Shown: positions 47,976 to 56,643 of the stretch, one piece after another
Layout: each line of letters begins with the position of its first letter
How positions within the stretch are numbered: the stretch's first letter is position 1
Source of the DNA: Variovorax paradoxus
GTDB taxonomy: Bacteria; Pseudomonadota; Gammaproteobacteria; Burkholderiales; Burkholderiaceae_C
NCBI RefSeq assembly: GCF_018614955.1
Contig: NZ_JAGGNV010000005.1
Span: 94,335-158,334 of the forward strand
DNA length: 64,000 nt
Reading direction: 5' to 3'
The notes under the pieces: model-generated
The model's database searches: none
Seen by the model: the letters and a program-made list of their open reading frames with translations, nothing else
Told to the model about the DNA's origin: nothing
Position numbers and translations under genes: made by a program

Positions 47976-48991
47976 GCGACTCCACTTGGCGCCACGGCCT
48001 TCAACTGGCGGCCGCGGTGCTGCTCTCCTACATGGCGTCCGAGGCTCTGCACCTGCCCGAGAGTTTCTGGGCCGTCATGAGCGCCTTGATCGTGATGCGC
48101 CCGACGGCCGGCTCCACGCTCGGCGCGGGTTGGGACCGGGTGCGCGGCACGCTGGCTGGCACCGGCTTGGGACTGGCCGGTGTCTGGCTCCAGCACCGCA
48201 TCGGTCTGGCGTCGACGGTAGCCACGCTCGGCATCGTGGCGCTGCTCGCGCTGGGGAGCGCATGGATTGCTTCGATGCGCAGCGCGCCGATCGCGGCGTT
48301 GATCGTGCTGTCCAGCGGCGGCATCGCGGGCCACCCGGCGCTTGAGGTAGCCGGCCTGCGCGTGGCAGAAATCGTGATCGGGGTTGCGACAGGCCTGGCG
48401 ATCTCCCTGCTTGGACTGGCATCTCGCACGCAAGCCCTTTTCGATGCGAGGTGCGCGTCGGTCCTGCGGCGCATCGCGACAGATGTGAAACGCGATCTCG
48501 GCCCGGCGCCTTTGACGACGGAGGACAAGGAAAGCGCTGCCGGCACGTTGCGGCTCGCATTGCGCGACCTGGCCGTGATGGCCGTGGGCGCCGATCGGGA
48601 AGCGAAACTCTGGCACCGCCTGCGCCGAAAACCGCAGGACAGCGCTGAGGACTGCGCCCGCACGGCGCGCCTTATTGCACGCATCGCACATGACGCCGCC
48701 CTGTTCGCGCGGCTGGCCGAGAGCGCGCCGCTCGCGCGCGACGATGCGGCATGGAAATTCCTCGGCCGAGCCGCGGAGCGAGCGCTCGAAAGCAGCGCGG
48801 AAAGCCTGGAAACAGGCGCTCCACCCGATCTTGCCGCGTTGCGCCGGTTCGCCCCGGCTTCCCCTTCTTCGCCGATTCCGTGGATTGCGCCCGCCGCCCG
48901 ACTGCTGATGCAGGACCTGACGGGCCTTGCCCGCCTTCGCCTTCAGGCAGCCACGGTCTCCTCTGCCGGCGCCGAAGTACGGATCAGATGA
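47972..48991 (+). CDS. FUSC family membrane protein (half-size aromatic-acid exporter-like)
   Basis: This 339-residue protein has an N-terminal cluster of about six hydrophobic segments ([51 protein letters not shown] is the FUSC start) and a C-terminal cytosolic helical part. Full AaeB/YccS proteins are about twice this size with two such halves. It is translationally coupled to the MarR regulator. Its 3' end overlaps the convergent ahpF gene by 49 nt. Confidence 0.82.
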   Translation: MSDSTWRHGLQLAAAVLLSYMASEALHLPESFWAVMSALIVMRPTAGSTLGAGWDRVRGTLAGTGLGLAGVWLQHRIGLASTVATLGIVALLALGSAWIASMRSAPIAALIVLSSGGIAGHPALEVAGLRVAEIVIGVATGLAISLLGLASRTQALFDARCASVLRRIATDVKRDLGPAPLTTEDKESAAGTLRLALRDLAVMAVGADREAKLWHRLRRKPQDSAEDCARTARLIARIAHDAALFARLAESAPLARDDAAWKFLGRAAERALESSAESLETGAPPDLAALRRFAPASPSSPIPWIAPAARLLMQDLTGLARLRLQAATVSSAGAEVRIR

Positions 48992-50520
48992 TCGAAGGCG
49001 CTGAGCGCTGCCTTCGCTCCGTCGCCGGCCGCGATGATGATCTGCTTGAACGGCACGGTCGTCGCATCGCCCGCCGCGAACACGCCGGGCACCGAGGTCT
49101 GGCCCTTCGCGTCGACCACGATTTCGCCGTGCTTCGAGAGCTCGACCGTTCCCTTGAGCCAGTCGGTGTTGGGCACCAGGCCGATCTGCACGAACACGCC
49201 TTCGAGTTCCACCTGGTGGCTCTCGCCCGTCGCGCGATCCTTGTAGACCAGGCCGTTGACCTTCTGCTTGTCGCCGGTGATCTCGGTCGTCTGCGCATTG
49301 GCAACGACCTTGACGTTGGCCAGGCTCTTCAGCTTGCGCTGCAGCACCGCGTCAGCACGCAATTGGGTGTCGTACTCGATCAGCGTTACGTGGCCGACGA
49401 TGCCGGCGAGGTCGATGGCCGCTTCGACGCCCGAGTTGCCGCCGCCGATCACCGCGACGCGCTTGCCCTTGAAGAGCGGACCGTCGCAGTGCGGGCAATA
49501 GGCCACGCCCTTGTTCTTGTATTCGTGCTCCCCCGGCACGTTGATGTTGCGCCAGCGCGCGCCGGTCGAGATCACGACCGAGCGGCTCTTGAGCGAGGCG
49601 CCGCTCTCGAGCTTGATCTCGATGAACTCCTTGCCCGGCACCAGCGCGGCGGCACGCTGGAGGTTCATGATGTCGACCTCGTAGTTGCGCACGTGCTCCT
49701 CGAGCGCCAGCGCGAACTTGGGTCCTTCGGTTTCCTTGATCGAGATGAAGTTCTCGATGCCCATGGTGTCGAGAACCTGGCCGCCGAAGCGCTCGGACGC
49801 CACGCCCGTGCGGATGCCCTTGCGCGCCGCATACACGGCGGCCGCCGCGCCGGCCGGCCCGCCGCCGACGATGAGCACGTCGAACGGATCCTTGCCGGCA
49901 ATCTTCTTCGCCTCGCGCTCGACGCCGCTGGTGTCGATCTTGGCGAGGATTTCTTCCAGGCTCATGCGGCCCTGGCCGAACTCGGTGCCGTTCAGGAACA
50001 CGGTCGGCACGGCCATGATCTGGCGCTCCTTCACCTCGTCCTGGAACAGCGAGCCGTCGATCATGGTGGCCTTGATGCGCGGGTTCTGCACCGCCATCAG
50101 GTTGAGTGCCTGCACGACGTCGGGACAGTTGTGGCAGGTGAGCGAAATGTAGATCTCGAACTCGAAATCGCCGTCGAGCGCGCGAATCTGCTGCAGCACG
50201 GCTTCGTCGACCTTGGGCGGATAGCCGCCGACCTGCAGCAGCGCCAGCACCAGCGAGGTGAACTCGTGGCCCATCGGTATGCCCGCGAAGCGCGGGCCAT
50301 GGCTCTGGCTCGGCCGGTTGATCGAGAACGAGGGCTTGCGATGGTTGTCGTCGCGGCTCTCGATGACCTTCACCAGCGCAGACGAGTCCGCCACGTCCTT
50401 CAGCAACGATTGCAGATCGCCCGACGCCTTGCTGTCATCGAGCGAAGCGACGATTTCGATCGGCTGCGTGATGCGGTCGAGATAGCTTTTCAGTTGTGCC
50501 TTGGTGCCGGCGTCGAGCAT
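48943..50520 (-). CDS. ahpF: Alkyl hydroperoxide reductase subunit F
   Basis: This 525-residue flavoprotein disulfide reductase recycles AhpC using NAD(P)H. ATG at 50520 gives [15 protein letters not shown]. The N-terminal tandem thioredoxin fold has C129-HN-C132, the FAD domain shows [21 protein letters not shown], and the redox-active pair C342-PH-C345 lies in the NADH domain, which shows [19 protein letters not shown]. It follows ahpC on the same strand with an intervening terminator-like hairpin. Confidence 0.97.
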   Translation of the reverse strand: MLDAGTKAQLKSYLDRITQPIEIVASLDDSKASGDLQSLLKDVADSSALVKVIESRDDNHRKPSFSINRPSQSHGPRFAGIPMGHEFTSLVLALLQVGGYPPKVDEAVLQQIRALDGDFEFEIYISLTCHNCPDVVQALNLMAVQNPRIKATMIDGSLFQDEVKERQIMAVPTVFLNGTEFGQGRMSLEEILAKIDTSGVEREAKKIAGKDPFDVLIVGGGPAGAAAAVYAARKGIRTGVASERFGGQVLDTMGIENFISIKETEGPKFALALEEHVRNYEVDIMNLQRAAALVPGKEFIEIKLESGASLKSRSVVISTGARWRNINVPGEHEYKNKGVAYCPHCDGPLFKGKRVAVIGGGNSGVEAAIDLAGIVGHVTLIEYDTQLRADAVLQRKLKSLANVKVVANAQTTEITGDKQKVNGLVYKDRATGESHQVELEGVFVQIGLVPNTDWLKGTVELSKHGEIVVDAKGQTSVPGVFAAGDATTVPFKQIIIAAGDGAKAALSAFDHLIRTSAPAEETVAA

Positions 50521-50551
50521 GGTGAACTCACTTTGAAAATACGAGGGGAAC

Positions 50552-50583
50552 AAAAAAGCCCGGGAGCGAAACGCGCCCGGGCT
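50552..50583 (-). terminator. Terminator/attenuator between ahpC and ahpF
   Basis: On the minus strand AGCCCGGG and CCCGGGCT flank an 11-nt loop and are followed by TTTTTT, 19 nt after the ahpC stop codon and upstream of ahpF. Partial readthrough would give more AhpC than AhpF. Confidence 0.85.
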
Positions 50584-50601
50584 GTGGCGCGAACGAGCGG
50601 T

Positions 50602-51174
50602 TTAGATCTTGCCGACGAGGTCGAAGGACGGCTTGAGCGTTTCGGCGCCTTCGGTCCACTTGGCCGGGCAGACTTCACCGGGGTGGGCAGCGACATACTG
50701 GGCGGCCTTCACGCGGCGCAGCAGTTCGGCGGCGTCGCGGCCGATGCCGTTGTCGTGCACTTCGATGGTCTTGATCTTGCCCTCTGGGTCGATCACGAAG
50801 GTGCCGCGATAGGCGAGGCCTGCGTCTTCGCCCTCTTCGATAAGGACCTGGAAGGCACGTGCGAGTTGCTGGCTCGGGTCGCCGATCAGCGGGTACTGGA
50901 CCTTGCCGATGGTTTCCGAGGTGTCGTGCCAGGCCTTGTGGGTGAAATGGGTATCGGTCGACACGCCATACACCTCGACGCCGAGCTTCTGGAATTCAGC
51001 GTAGTGGTCCGCGAGGTCACCCAGTTCGGTCGGGCACACGAAGGTGAAGTCCGCCGGGTAGAACACGACGACGGACCACTTGCCCTTGAAGTTCTCGTTG
51101 CTGACCGGGACGAACTTGCCGTTGTGGTACGCAGTGGCCTTGAACGGGATGATTTCGGTGTTGATCAGGGACAT
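50602..51174 (-). CDS. ahpC: Alkyl hydroperoxide reductase subunit C
   Basis: This 190-residue typical 2-Cys peroxiredoxin has the peroxidatic cysteine at C47 ([16 protein letters not shown]) and the resolving cysteine near the C-terminus ([13 protein letters not shown]). It reduces hydrogen peroxide and organic peroxides and is recycled by AhpF, encoded downstream. A dyad-rich region upstream suggests peroxide-responsive control. Confidence 0.97.
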   Translation of the reverse strand: MSLINTEIIPFKATAYHNGKFVPVSNENFKGKWSVVVFYPADFTFVCPTELGDLADHYAEFQKLGVEVYGVSTDTHFTHKAWHDTSETIGKVQYPLIGDPSQQLARAFQVLIEEGEDAGLAYRGTFVIDPEGKIKTIEVHDNGIGRDAAELLRRVKAAQYVAAHPGEVCPAKWTEGAETLKPSFDLVGKI

Positions 51175-51219
51175 TCAGTTTTTCCTAAGGGTGGCTGATG
51201 AAAGAAAGTGGCGAGTGAT

Positions 51220-51263
51220 TAGTATAACTACCAATCAAGACGAATTCATAGTTATGAACTATG
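51220..51263 (-). promoter_or_regulatory. ahpC promoter region with two inverted repeats (possible OxyR sites)
   Basis: The dyads TAGT-ATA-ACTA (51220-51230) and CATAGTT-ATG-AACTATG (51247-51263) lie 45-90 nt upstream of ahpC. The second contains ATAG-N7-CTAT, the OxyR half-site pattern. On the minus strand TATACT overlaps the first dyad and could be the -10. The dyad centres are 30 bp apart, not the 22 bp of classical tandem OxyR sites, so the regulator is uncertain. Confidence 0.5.
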
Positions 51264-51416
51264 AAAAAAATTGGGATGGCCTATGAGCGCGACGGCCGCC
51301 GCCAAATACGAACACCTATCACGATCAAACGCATGCAGACCGCGAGCGCAGGGGTTTGCTTGCGCGCTGTCGCGAGCGGCTCTCACAATCGACGCTTTCA
51401 AGAACAAGGAAGAACC

Positions 51417-51893
51417 ATGAAGGGCGACCCTCAAGTCATCGATCATCTCCAGGCGCAGCTCAAGAACGAGCTCACCGCGATCAACCAGTACTTCCTGCAC
51501 TACCGCATGCTCAAGCACTGGGGCCTGGACAAGCTGGCCAAGAAGGAATACGAGGAGTCGATCGGCGAAATGAAACACGCCGACAAGCTCATGGATCGCA
51601 TCTTCATGCTCGACGGCCTGCCGAATCTTCAGGACCTGGCCAAGCTCAACGTCGGCGAAGACGTACCCGAGATCCTGCAGTGCGACCTGATGGCTGAGAC
51701 CGGCGCACAAGCCACCATCAAGGCCGGCATCGCCCACTGCGAATCGGTGCGCGACTATGTCTCGCGCGACCTGCTGCAAGAGATTCTGGACGACACCGAA
51801 GAACATATCGACTTCCTCGAAACCCAGATCGATCTGGTCGACAAGGTCGGGCTGCAGAACTATCTGCAGTCGCAAATCGGCGAGATCGAGTAA
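51417..51893 (+). CDS. bfr: Bacterioferritin
   Basis: This 158-residue haem-containing ferritin has the ferroxidase residues in the first helix (LKNELTAINQYFLHYRML), the second helix ESIGEMKHADKLMDRIFMLDGLPNLQDL, which includes the haem-ligand methionine of EMKHAD, and YVSRDLLQEILDDTEEHIDFLETQ in the fourth. It stores iron as a 24-mer. It is divergent from ahpC. Its partner Bfd is encoded 8 kb away. Confidence 0.96.
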   Translation: MKGDPQVIDHLQAQLKNELTAINQYFLHYRMLKHWGLDKLAKKEYEESIGEMKHADKLMDRIFMLDGLPNLQDLAKLNVGEDVPEILQCDLMAETGAQATIKAGIAHCESVRDYVSRDLLQEILDDTEEHIDFLETQIDLVDKVGLQNYLQSQIGEIE

Positions 51894-51912
51894 GGCGCCT
51901 CGCGCCATGCAT

Positions 51913-51935
51913 GCGGGCTGCGGCCCGCTTTTTTT
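51913..51935 (+). terminator. Intrinsic terminator of bfr
   Basis: GCGGGC-TGCG-GCCCGC is followed by seven T residues, 20 nt past the bfr stop codon. Confidence 0.92.
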
Positions 51936-51951
51936 GCCCGCATCGCGTCTT

Positions 51952-51975
51952 GCAAATAGCATTCATTCGCATTTG
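51952..51975 (+). promoter_or_regulatory. Putative Fur box upstream of the PepSY operon
   Basis: GCAAATAGCAT and ATTCGCATTTG form an imperfect inverted repeat around TC, resembling the GCAAAT...ATTTGC type Fur operator of beta- and gammaproteobacteria. It lies 24 nt before the ATG at 51999. Confidence 0.7.
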
Positions 51976-51998
51976 TACCGCTAGAATCGCGGACTTCA

Positions 51999-52643
51999 AT
52001 GACCCCCGCCGCCACCGCCAATCGCCGCCGCGCCTACTGGCTCAAGACCTTGCATGAATGGCATTGGGTCAGCTCGGCGCTCTGCTTGATCGGCATGGTG
52101 CTGTTCAGCGTCACGGGATTCACCCTCAATCATGCGGCCAGCATCGAAGCCAAGCCGAAGGTCAGCAGCCTGACCGGCACCATCGACGACGCGCTGCGCG
52201 GCCATCTCGCGCAACAGCTGCCGGCTGCCAAGGCGCACAAGGGCAAGGCCGAACCCCCGGCAGAACTCCAGGCCTGGGTGCAGAAGCAATGGGCAATCGA
52301 CATTTCGGGCCGCGAAGCGGAGTGGTCCGACGACGAGATCTATCTCTCGCTCCCGCGCCCCGGCGGCGACGCCTGGCTGCGGCTCGGCCTGTCCGACGGG
52401 CAGATCGAATACGAACGCACGGACCGCGGCTGGCTCTCTTATTTCAACGACTTGCACAAGGGCCGCAACACCGGCGTTGCCTGGAGCTGGTTCATCGACA
52501 TTTTTGCGGCCGCCGCGCTGGTGTTCTCGGTCACCGGCCTGTTCATTCTCAAGATGCATGCGGGCAACCGGCCTTTCACCTGGCCCATGGTCGGCATGGG
52601 CTTCGTCGTGCCGGTTCTGCTCGCGCTGTTGTTCATTCATTGA
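51999..52643 (+). CDS. PepSY-associated transmembrane protein
   Basis: This 214-residue membrane protein has TM1 near residues 23-45 (preceded by LKTLHEWHW with H19 and H22), a ~100-residue periplasmic PepSY-like domain, TM2 (SWFIDIFAAAALVFSVTGLFILK) and TM3 (MVGMGFVVPVLLALLF). Paired histidines near the membrane edges (H19/H22, LNHAAS, DLHKGRNTG) could bind haem b, as in PepSY-TM ferric reductases. It is first in a Fur-box-preceded operon and probably carries electrons across the membrane to the DUF2271 protein. Confidence 0.85.
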   Translation: MTPAATANRRRAYWLKTLHEWHWVSSALCLIGMVLFSVTGFTLNHAASIEAKPKVSSLTGTIDDALRGHLAQQLPAAKAHKGKAEPPAELQAWVQKQWAIDISGREAEWSDDEIYLSLPRPGGDAWLRLGLSDGQIEYERTDRGWLSYFNDLHKGRNTGVAWSWFIDIFAAAALVFSVTGLFILKMHAGNRPFTWPMVGMGFVVPVLLALLFIH

Positions 52644-52663
52644 TCCAGGAAAGAGGTTCTCTC

Positions 52664-53185
52664 GTGCAAGTTCGCTATTCGCTCGCGCTCGCAGCACTCT
52701 TCGGGGCGCCCGCCTTCGCAGCCGGCCTCGCGGTCAGCATCGAAGTGCCGCGCCTGACGGTGGCCGAATACCACCGCCCGTATGTCGCGGCGTGGATCGA
52801 GCGCGCCGACCAGTCGGTCGCCACCACGCTGGCCGTCTGGTACGACACCAAGAACAAGGGCAATGCGGAAGGCGAAGGCACCAAGTGGCTCAAGGACATG
52901 CGCCAGTGGTGGCGGCGCACGGGACGCGAGCTGCAGATGCCGGTCGACGGCGTGAGCAGCGCCACCCGCCCTGCCGGGAAGCACCAGCTCAGTTTCACCG
53001 AAGGCTCGGTTGCGCTGCCGAAGCTGGCGCCGGGCGCCTACAAGCTGTACGTCGAAGCGGCACGCGAAGTCGGCGGCCGCGAAATCGTGAGCATTCCGTT
53101 CCAGTGGCCGCCGGCCAAGGCCGAGCAGCCCCAGGTCGCCGGCAACAGCGAGCTCGGCGAAGTCCGGCTCGAGCTCAAACCTTGA
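52664..53185 (+). CDS. DUF2271 periplasmic protein with flavinylation motif
   Basis: This 173-residue exported protein starts at GTG with a signal peptide (SLALAALFGAPAFAA). The core AAWIERADQSVATTLAVWYDTKNKG and KWLKDMRQWWR is that of DUF2271. The segment D95-G-V-S-S-A-T101 matches the Dxx(S/T)(G/A)AT pattern at which ApbE attaches FMN to threonine; apbE lies two genes downstream. It is therefore likely a covalent flavoprotein acting as a periplasmic electron carrier between the PepSY membrane protein and an iron complex. Confidence 0.85.
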   Translation: MQVRYSLALAALFGAPAFAAGLAVSIEVPRLTVAEYHRPYVAAWIERADQSVATTLAVWYDTKNKGNAEGEGTKWLKDMRQWWRRTGRELQMPVDGVSSATRPAGKHQLSFTEGSVALPKLAPGAYKLYVEAAREVGGREIVSIPFQWPPAKAEQPQVAGNSELGEVRLELKP

Positions 53186-53219
53186 TCCATCCCTTTCATC
53201 CTCCTCATCGGGTCTCACC

Positions 53220-54026
53220 ATGAAGTTTGCTTTTCGCACCGCCGCCCTGGCCCTTGCTCTTTCTGCCGGCGCCGCAGCCGTGCAGGCGCACAACGTGTGG
53301 CTGTTGCCGTCGAGCACCGTCCTCTCGAAAGGCGACTGGATCACGGTCGATGCGGCCGTTTCGAACGACCTGTTCTTCTTCAACCACAACCCACTGGCGC
53401 TCGACAACCTGGCCGTGACCGCGCCCGACGGCAGTGTCGTGAAGGCCGAGAACATCCATAAAGGCAAGTTGCGCAGCGTGTTCGACCTCAACCTCGCGCA
53501 GCCCGGCACCTACCGCGTCGCCGTGCTCAATGGCGGCGTGTTCGCCCGCTGGAAGGACAAGGCCACCGGACAGCCCAAGCGCGCACGCGGCACGCCGGAG
53601 AACATTGCCAGCCAGATCCCGGCCGATGCGCAGGAAGTCGAGGTGACGCAGTCGGCGGGCCGGATCGAGACCTTCGTGACGGTGGGCAAACCCAGTGTGC
53701 TCAAGCCGAGCGGCAAGGGTCTCGAATTGGTGACGACCACCAACCCGACCGATCTGGTGAAGGGCGAGAAGGCCAGCTTCGTCCTGCAGATCGACGGCCA
53801 GCCGGCCAAGGACCTCGAAGTGACGGTCACGCCCGGCAACACGCGCTATCGCGACAAGGTGGATGAGATCACGGCCAAGACCGACGCCAAGGGCCAGTTC
53901 TCCGTGATTTGGCCGCAAGCCGGCATGTACTGGCTCGAGGCCAATACCAAGGACGGCAAGACCACGGTGCCGCAAGCCAAGGAGCGGCGCCTGAGCTATG
54001 CCGCCACCTTGGAAGTGATGCCCTGA
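53220..54026 (+). CDS. DUF4198 periplasmic protein, predicted N-terminal histidine after cleavage
   Basis: This 268-residue exported protein has a clear signal peptide (FRTAALALALSAGAAAVQA). Cleavage after AVQA would leave H as the first residue of the mature protein (HNVWLLPS), as in many DUF4198 members, giving a possible histidine-brace metal site. Later segments form Ig-like beta domains (VTVTPGNTRYRDK, KTDAKGQFSVIWPQAGMYWLEA). DUF4198 proteins are linked to metal uptake. It lies 34 nt after the DUF2271 gene and before apbE. Confidence 0.85.
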   Translation: MKFAFRTAALALALSAGAAAVQAHNVWLLPSSTVLSKGDWITVDAAVSNDLFFFNHNPLALDNLAVTAPDGSVVKAENIHKGKLRSVFDLNLAQPGTYRVAVLNGGVFARWKDKATGQPKRARGTPENIASQIPADAQEVEVTQSAGRIETFVTVGKPSVLKPSGKGLELVTTTNPTDLVKGEKASFVLQIDGQPAKDLEVTVTPGNTRYRDKVDEITAKTDAKGQFSVIWPQAGMYWLEANTKDGKTTVPQAKERRLSYAATLEVMP

Positions 54027-54040
54027 ACACATTGCGGGAC

Positions 54041-55054
54041 ATGCCGCACATGCGGCCTTCGTTCGCGATTCGACGCGCGGCGGGCTATGCCAATGCGGCC
54101 GTGCCGCGTCGCGCCGATCCGGCAAGCCTCCAGCAACTTGCCGGGCGGACCATGGGCACGACATGGTCGCTCAGGTTCGACAACCCGCTGTTGACTCCGC
54201 TGGACACCGTTCGTGCGAGCGCAGAGCTTGCGCTGAAGCGGGTGATCGCCCAGATGAGCACCTGGGAATCGGACTCGGACATCAGCCGCTTCAACCGCGC
54301 TGCCGCCGGCAGCCGGCATGCGCTGGCGCCCGAATTCGCCGAAGTGCTTGCCTGCGCATTGCAATGGGCTGCGGAAAGCGGAGGTGCCATAGATCCGACC
54401 GTTGGGCCTCTGGTCGCTCTCTGGGGTTTCGGTGCACACGCCAATGCATCGCCATTGCCGCCCTCGCCCGCCGACCTCGCTGCGGCACGCCTGCGCATCG
54501 ACTGGCAGCGCATCGCCTTCGAGCCCGCTACGAACTCGATCCTGCAGCCGGGTGGTGTCTCGCTCGATCTCTCGGGCATCGCCAAGGGCTTCGCGGTCGA
54601 CCGGGTAGCCGCTGAGCTGCAAACCCTCGGGCTCGGGAATTTCCTTGTTGAAGTGGGCGGCGAACTACGCGGTGTCGGCGTCCGCCCCGGCGGACAGCCC
54701 TGGCAGGTGCAGATCGATGCCGCGTCCGGTGTCACGACACGCCTCGCGCTCAGCGACATGGCGATCGCCACCTCGGGCGACCGCTGGCACCTGCGTCGGC
54801 ACGAGGGTCGGAACTGGTCGCACACCCTCGATCCGCGCTGCGGCGAGCCGACCCGGCACGCGCTGGAAGCGGTGACAGTGTTGCACCGCCAATGCATGCA
54901 CGCCGACGCGCTCGCCACCGTTCTCGCGGTGCTCGGCCCGGACGACGGCCTCGCCTTTGCGCAGCGCTACGGGATTGCCGCCCTGCTCGTTTGCCGTGAA
55001 GGCGCAGGGCACAGGATGCTGACCAGCGACGCCTGGGCAACGCAAGTCGCATGA
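54041..55054 (+). CDS. apbE: FAD:protein FMN transferase (ApbE)
   Basis: This ~337-residue enzyme attaches the FMN part of FAD to threonine of target proteins. Motifs are RTMGTTWSLRF, IDPTVGPLVALWGFG, LDLSGIAKGFAVDRVAAEL, VEVGGELRGVG, MAIATSGD and the metal-site HTLDPRCGEPT. ATG 54041 or ATG 54050 could start it; no convincing lipoprotein signal is visible. Its likely substrate is the DUF2271 protein encoded in the same operon. It overlaps the reductase gene by four bases. Confidence 0.93.
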   Translation: MPHMRPSFAIRRAAGYANAAVPRRADPASLQQLAGRTMGTTWSLRFDNPLLTPLDTVRASAELALKRVIAQMSTWESDSDISRFNRAAAGSRHALAPEFAEVLACALQWAAESGGAIDPTVGPLVALWGFGAHANASPLPPSPADLAAARLRIDWQRIAFEPATNSILQPGGVSLDLSGIAKGFAVDRVAAELQTLGLGNFLVEVGGELRGVGVRPGGQPWQVQIDAASGVTTRLALSDMAIATSGDRWHLRRHEGRNWSHTLDPRCGEPTRHALEAVTVLHRQCMHADALATVLAVLGPDDGLAFAQRYGIAALLVCREGAGHRMLTSDAWATQVA

Positions 55055-56412
55055 CCGAGGCCACAGTGCGCGCGATGGCCGCCGGCTCGACCGTGTTCGC
55101 CTACCTGTGGCTGTGCCTGGCGGTGTACGGGCGCCAACGCCGGCGTCACCAAGCCACGGCGCGCGCCGCCGCCGCGCTCGCCGGAGACAGTCCCGAACAA
55201 GCCGCGCTGGTCTTGTTCGCGAGCCAGACCGGCCAGGCCGAAGCCATTGCCTGGCAAACCGCAGGCTGGCTGCGCGCAGCAGGGACCCCGGTCCGCGTCA
55301 TGTCGCTCAACGAAGCCGATACGAAGACCTTGCGTGACGCGAGCTCTGCGCTCTTCATCGCCAGCACTTACGGTGAAGGCGACGCACCCGACGGCGCCAG
55401 CGTGTTCGTCGAGCAGGTGATGGGCAGCACTGCCGACTTCTCCTCGTTGCGCTACGCCGTGCTCGCATTGGGTGACCGCCAGTACGCAAGCTTCTGCGGC
55501 TTCGGCCGCGCGCTCGACGAATGGCTTCACTCGGCCGGCGCCACGCGCACATTCGAACGCGTCGAGGTCGACAACGCCGACCCGGCCAGCCTCGCCCTCT
55601 GGCGAGCCCGATGGGGCGGCGACGCGGTTGCACAGGCGGAAGACAGCAGCGCAAAGACCATGCCCTGGCGTCTCGCAGCGCGCGAGCGCTTGAATGCGGG
55701 CAGCGCCGGCGGCCCCGTGTACCACCTGGCGTTCGTGCCGCCGACGGGAACGGCAGCACAGTGGGCGTCCGGAGATGTGGCGCAGATCACCATCGCCAGC
55801 GATCCAGGTCGACCGCGCGACTACTCGATCTCTTCGATTCAGACCGACGGAGAACTCCAGTTGCTGGTGCGCCAGGAACAGCACCCCGACGGGACCTTGG
55901 GTGCCGCATCTGGCCTGCTGACCTCGACCTTGGCCATCGGCGACACGGTGGCGCTGCGCCTGCGGCCCCACCGCAATTTCCGCCTCGAAGGCAATGCGCA
56001 GCGGCCGCTGATTCTCGTCGGCAACGGTACCGGCCTGGCCGGCCTGCGCGGCCATTTACGCGCGCGCGCCGCTGCACGCCAGCACGACAACTGGCTGGTG
56101 TTCGGGGAGCGCAATGCGCAGCATGACTTTCTCTACCGCGCCGAAATCGAAGCTTGGAGCGCCGCAGGCGTTCTGCGCCGGCTCGATATGGTCTTTTCGC
56201 GCGATCAGCCCGAACGCCTCTACGTCCAGCATCGCTTGCTGCAGGCTTCCGAAGAAGTGCTCGAATGGATCGATCGCGGCGCGGCGCTGTACGTGTGCGG
56301 CAGCCTGAAGGGCATGGCATCCGGCGTCGATGCGGCCTTGCAGCAGATCGCCGGTGACGCCCTGATGCGCGAACTCACGGTCACCGGCCGCTATAGACGC
56401 GACCTCTATTGA
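55051..56412 (+). CDS. Membrane-anchored diflavin reductase (flavodoxin-FAD/NADPH, sulfite-reductase-alpha-like)
   Basis: This 453-residue protein has an N-terminal membrane segment (GSTVFAYLWLCLAVYG), a flavodoxin-like FMN domain (LVLFASQTGQAEAIAWQTAGWL, IASTYGEGDAPD, LALGDRQYASFCGFG) and a ferredoxin-reductase-like FAD/NADPH module (RPRDYSISSIQ, LVGNGTGLAGLRG, LYVCGSLKGMASGVDAAL). It should pass NADPH electrons from the cytosol to the PepSY membrane protein. It overlaps apbE by four bases, closing the operon. Confidence 0.9.
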   Translation: MTEATVRAMAAGSTVFAYLWLCLAVYGRQRRRHQATARAAAALAGDSPEQAALVLFASQTGQAEAIAWQTAGWLRAAGTPVRVMSLNEADTKTLRDASSALFIASTYGEGDAPDGASVFVEQVMGSTADFSSLRYAVLALGDRQYASFCGFGRALDEWLHSAGATRTFERVEVDNADPASLALWRARWGGDAVAQAEDSSAKTMPWRLAARERLNAGSAGGPVYHLAFVPPTGTAAQWASGDVAQITIASDPGRPRDYSISSIQTDGELQLLVRQEQHPDGTLGAASGLLTSTLAIGDTVALRLRPHRNFRLEGNAQRPLILVGNGTGLAGLRGHLRARAAARQHDNWLVFGERNAQHDFLYRAEIEAWSAAGVLRRLDMVFSRDQPERLYVQHRLLQASEEVLEWIDRGAALYVCGSLKGMASGVDAALQQIAGDALMRELTVTGRYRRDLY

Positions 56413-56505
56413 CGCTCAGGCGCCCCTGCATGCCGCTCAGTTGCCAACTGGCAACAAACACAGCGGAACTTAGTCTCAATTTTGGAAATGCGTAAACAAA
56501 CGTAT

Positions 56506-56520
56506 TGAGATTCATTATCA
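56506..56520 (+). promoter_or_regulatory. Putative Fur box upstream of the TonB-dependent receptor
   Basis: TGAGATT-C-ATTATCA matches the 7-1-7 Fur consensus TGATAAT-n-ATTATCA with a perfect right half and five of seven in the left. It lies about 125 nt before the receptor ATG. The remainder of this 231-nt gap shows no gene. Confidence 0.8.
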
Positions 56521-56643
56521 TTCGCACCGAAGTCGCGTCCTCTGCGACTCAGCTCACCCAGCCAATCCCCCGCCGCCCCCTGAGGGCGCGCCTCGGACCC
56601 GCCAGTCGAGTTCTCACCTGCCGTCCTTTTCGGAGAACCCTTC

